NCBI GenBank assembly: GCA_013042895.1
Contig: JABDPD010000128.1
Coordinates: 1 to 6,809 of the forward strand
DNA: 6,809 bases
Source of the DNA: Boseongicola sp.
GTDB lineage: Bacteria > Pseudomonadota > Alphaproteobacteria > Rhodobacterales > Rhodobacteraceae
Direction of reading: 5' to 3'
Position 1 is the stretch's first letter. Every line of letters begins with the position of its first letter. Below the pieces are notes generated by a model. The model saw only the letters and a list, made by a program, of their open reading frames with translations. It had not been told where the DNA came from and ran no database searches. A program made the position numbers and the translations under genes. This document shows, in pieces, positions 6,021 through 6,809 of the stretch.

Positions 6021-6809
6021 ATGGCGTTTCAGACTAGGCATCGCGATCCCCTTTTCGACAGTGACACTCAGGCAATAATTGAGCGCCGGGGAAAAGAGCT
6101 GGTTGGATTAACCATGATTGGTTTGGCATTTTTAGTGGCTCTGATGCTCGGCTCTTACTCGCCGGATGATCCAAACTGGTTGAATGCGACGGATGCGCCT
6201 GCGAGCAACATTCTTGGCCCAGTCGGGGCCGCAATTGCGTCGCCTCTCTATGTGATTGCAGGCTACGGAAGCTGGGCAATCGCTGCGATCTTTGGTGTTT
6301 GGGGCCTGCGATTCCTCTTCCATTATGGTGAAGAGCGCGCCATGTCGCGCCTGATTTTCGCGCCAATCGGCGTGGCATTGATCGCGATTTATGCTTCGAC
6401 CCATCTTCCCGGAGCAAATTGGGTGCATTCGTTCGGTCTTGGCGGCTTGTTCGGAGACACGGTTCTAGGCGCGATTCTGGGTGTATTGCCGGTCAACCCG
6501 GGTGCTGGCCTCAAGGTCATGGCCTTGGTGCTTTTTGGTGGTGCGATCGCAATGAGCGCTTTTGTACTTGGCTTCTCGCGTGATGAACTTTGGGCTTATA
6601 CGCGTTATCTGGTTGGAGGAATTATCCTGCTCTATGCAACCGCGATGACCGCCTTGGGTCGCGGGGCCGTTGGAGGCCTGCGCATGGCAGCAGACGCCCG
6701 CACACGCGCCGCCGAGCGCCGCGCAACCACCGAAGCACCGGCAGTGGTCGATCAGAGCGACGTAAGCCCCGCGGTTCTGCGCGCAACTCGCGCCTACCGG
6801 GAAGGCACA
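6021..6809 (+). CDS. ftsK: DNA translocase FtsK, N-terminal membrane part (truncated by window end)
   Basis: 263 residues are visible and the frame is open at the right edge. After a short charged N-terminus (QTRHRDPLFDSDTQAIIERRGKE shows the character over about residues 4-26), hydrophobic segments lie at about 27-46, 72-100, 110-127, 164-185 and 194-212. The loop SYSPDDPNWLNATDAP after the first segment is typical of the FtsK 4TM domain. From about 215 the chain turns polar and alanine/arginine-rich, matching the start of the variable linker. The ATPase motor and gamma domain are outside the window. FtsK anchors at the division septum and pumps DNA toward dif for XerCD resolution. The fifth hydrophobic stretch may be a further membrane pass or a re-entrant piece. 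The start at 6021 fits the ribosome-binding matches upstream and the family's N-terminus. The dapC-like gene ends 13 bp upstream. Confidence 0.9.
   Translation, partial: MAFQTRHRDPLFDSDTQAIIERRGKELVGLTMIGLAFLVALMLGSYSPDDPNWLNATDAPASNILGPVGAAIASPLYVIAGYGSWAIAAIFGVWGLRFLFHYGEERAMSRLIFAPIGVALIAIYASTHLPGANWVHSFGLGGLFGDTVLGAILGVLPVNPGAGLKVMALVLFGGAIAMSAFVLGFSRDELWAYTRYLVGGIILLYATAMTALGRGAVGGLRMAADARTRAAERRATTEAPAVVDQSDVSPAVLRATRAYREGT

Noticed and set aside
6034..6428. Two - strand open frames of 98 and 127 aa opposite ftsK
   Set aside because: Both are shadows of the FtsK membrane-domain frame, with no recognisable domain or ribosome site.
1..6809. Mobile element, CRISPR, phage or defence system
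   Set aside because: No transposase, integrase, spaced repeats, attachment-site duplication or defence domain was found; every sizeable region is explained by common chromosomal genes.

Overview
The window looks like ordinary chromosome from an alphaproteobacterium, most likely a marine Roseobacter-type member of the Rhodobacteraceae. The evidence is moderate GC, a redox-active (WCGPC) CnoX-type thioredoxin/TPR protein, an alphaproteobacterial-style Trm112 protein that keeps only one cysteine in its first motif, and a DapC-type aminotransferase directly upstream of ftsK. The family placement is inferred from protein resemblance, not from a marker gene.

Left part (1-2082, + strand). The C-terminal end of an unrecognised protein (2-229) is followed by a compact set: cnoX (319-1236), a LON substrate-binding-domain gene (1263-1906) and a 59-aa Trm112-family gene (1903-2082). 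The last two overlap as ATGA. The LON gene is interrupted by an apparent one-base loss in a run of six T (1671-1676). Restoring one T gives a 214-aa protein. As written, the reading frame ends early at 1733. The theme of this block, as far as it has one, is protein quality control.

Middle part (2079-4710). A UbiH/COQ6-type flavin monooxygenase of ubiquinone synthesis lies on the - strand and converges on the Trm112 gene so tightly that the two stop codons share bases. It is divergent from an amidase-signature hydrolase on the + strand. The short divergent region contains a perfect 12-bp palindrome and a start-codon ambiguity for the monooxygenase.

Right part (4711-6809, + strand). After a 118-bp gap holding an imperfect direct repeat with a 21-bp period, there is a DapC-like succinyldiaminopimelate aminotransferase (lysine and peptidoglycan precursor synthesis). 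The N-terminal membrane region of the DNA translocase FtsK follows 13 bp later and runs off the window. The pairing links cell-wall precursor supply with division and chromosome segregation, though co-location alone does not show co-function.

I saw no tRNA, rRNA, CRISPR array, insertion sequence, phage or toxin-antitoxin gene, and no convincing novel system. The observation most worth checking is the frameshift in the LON-domain gene.
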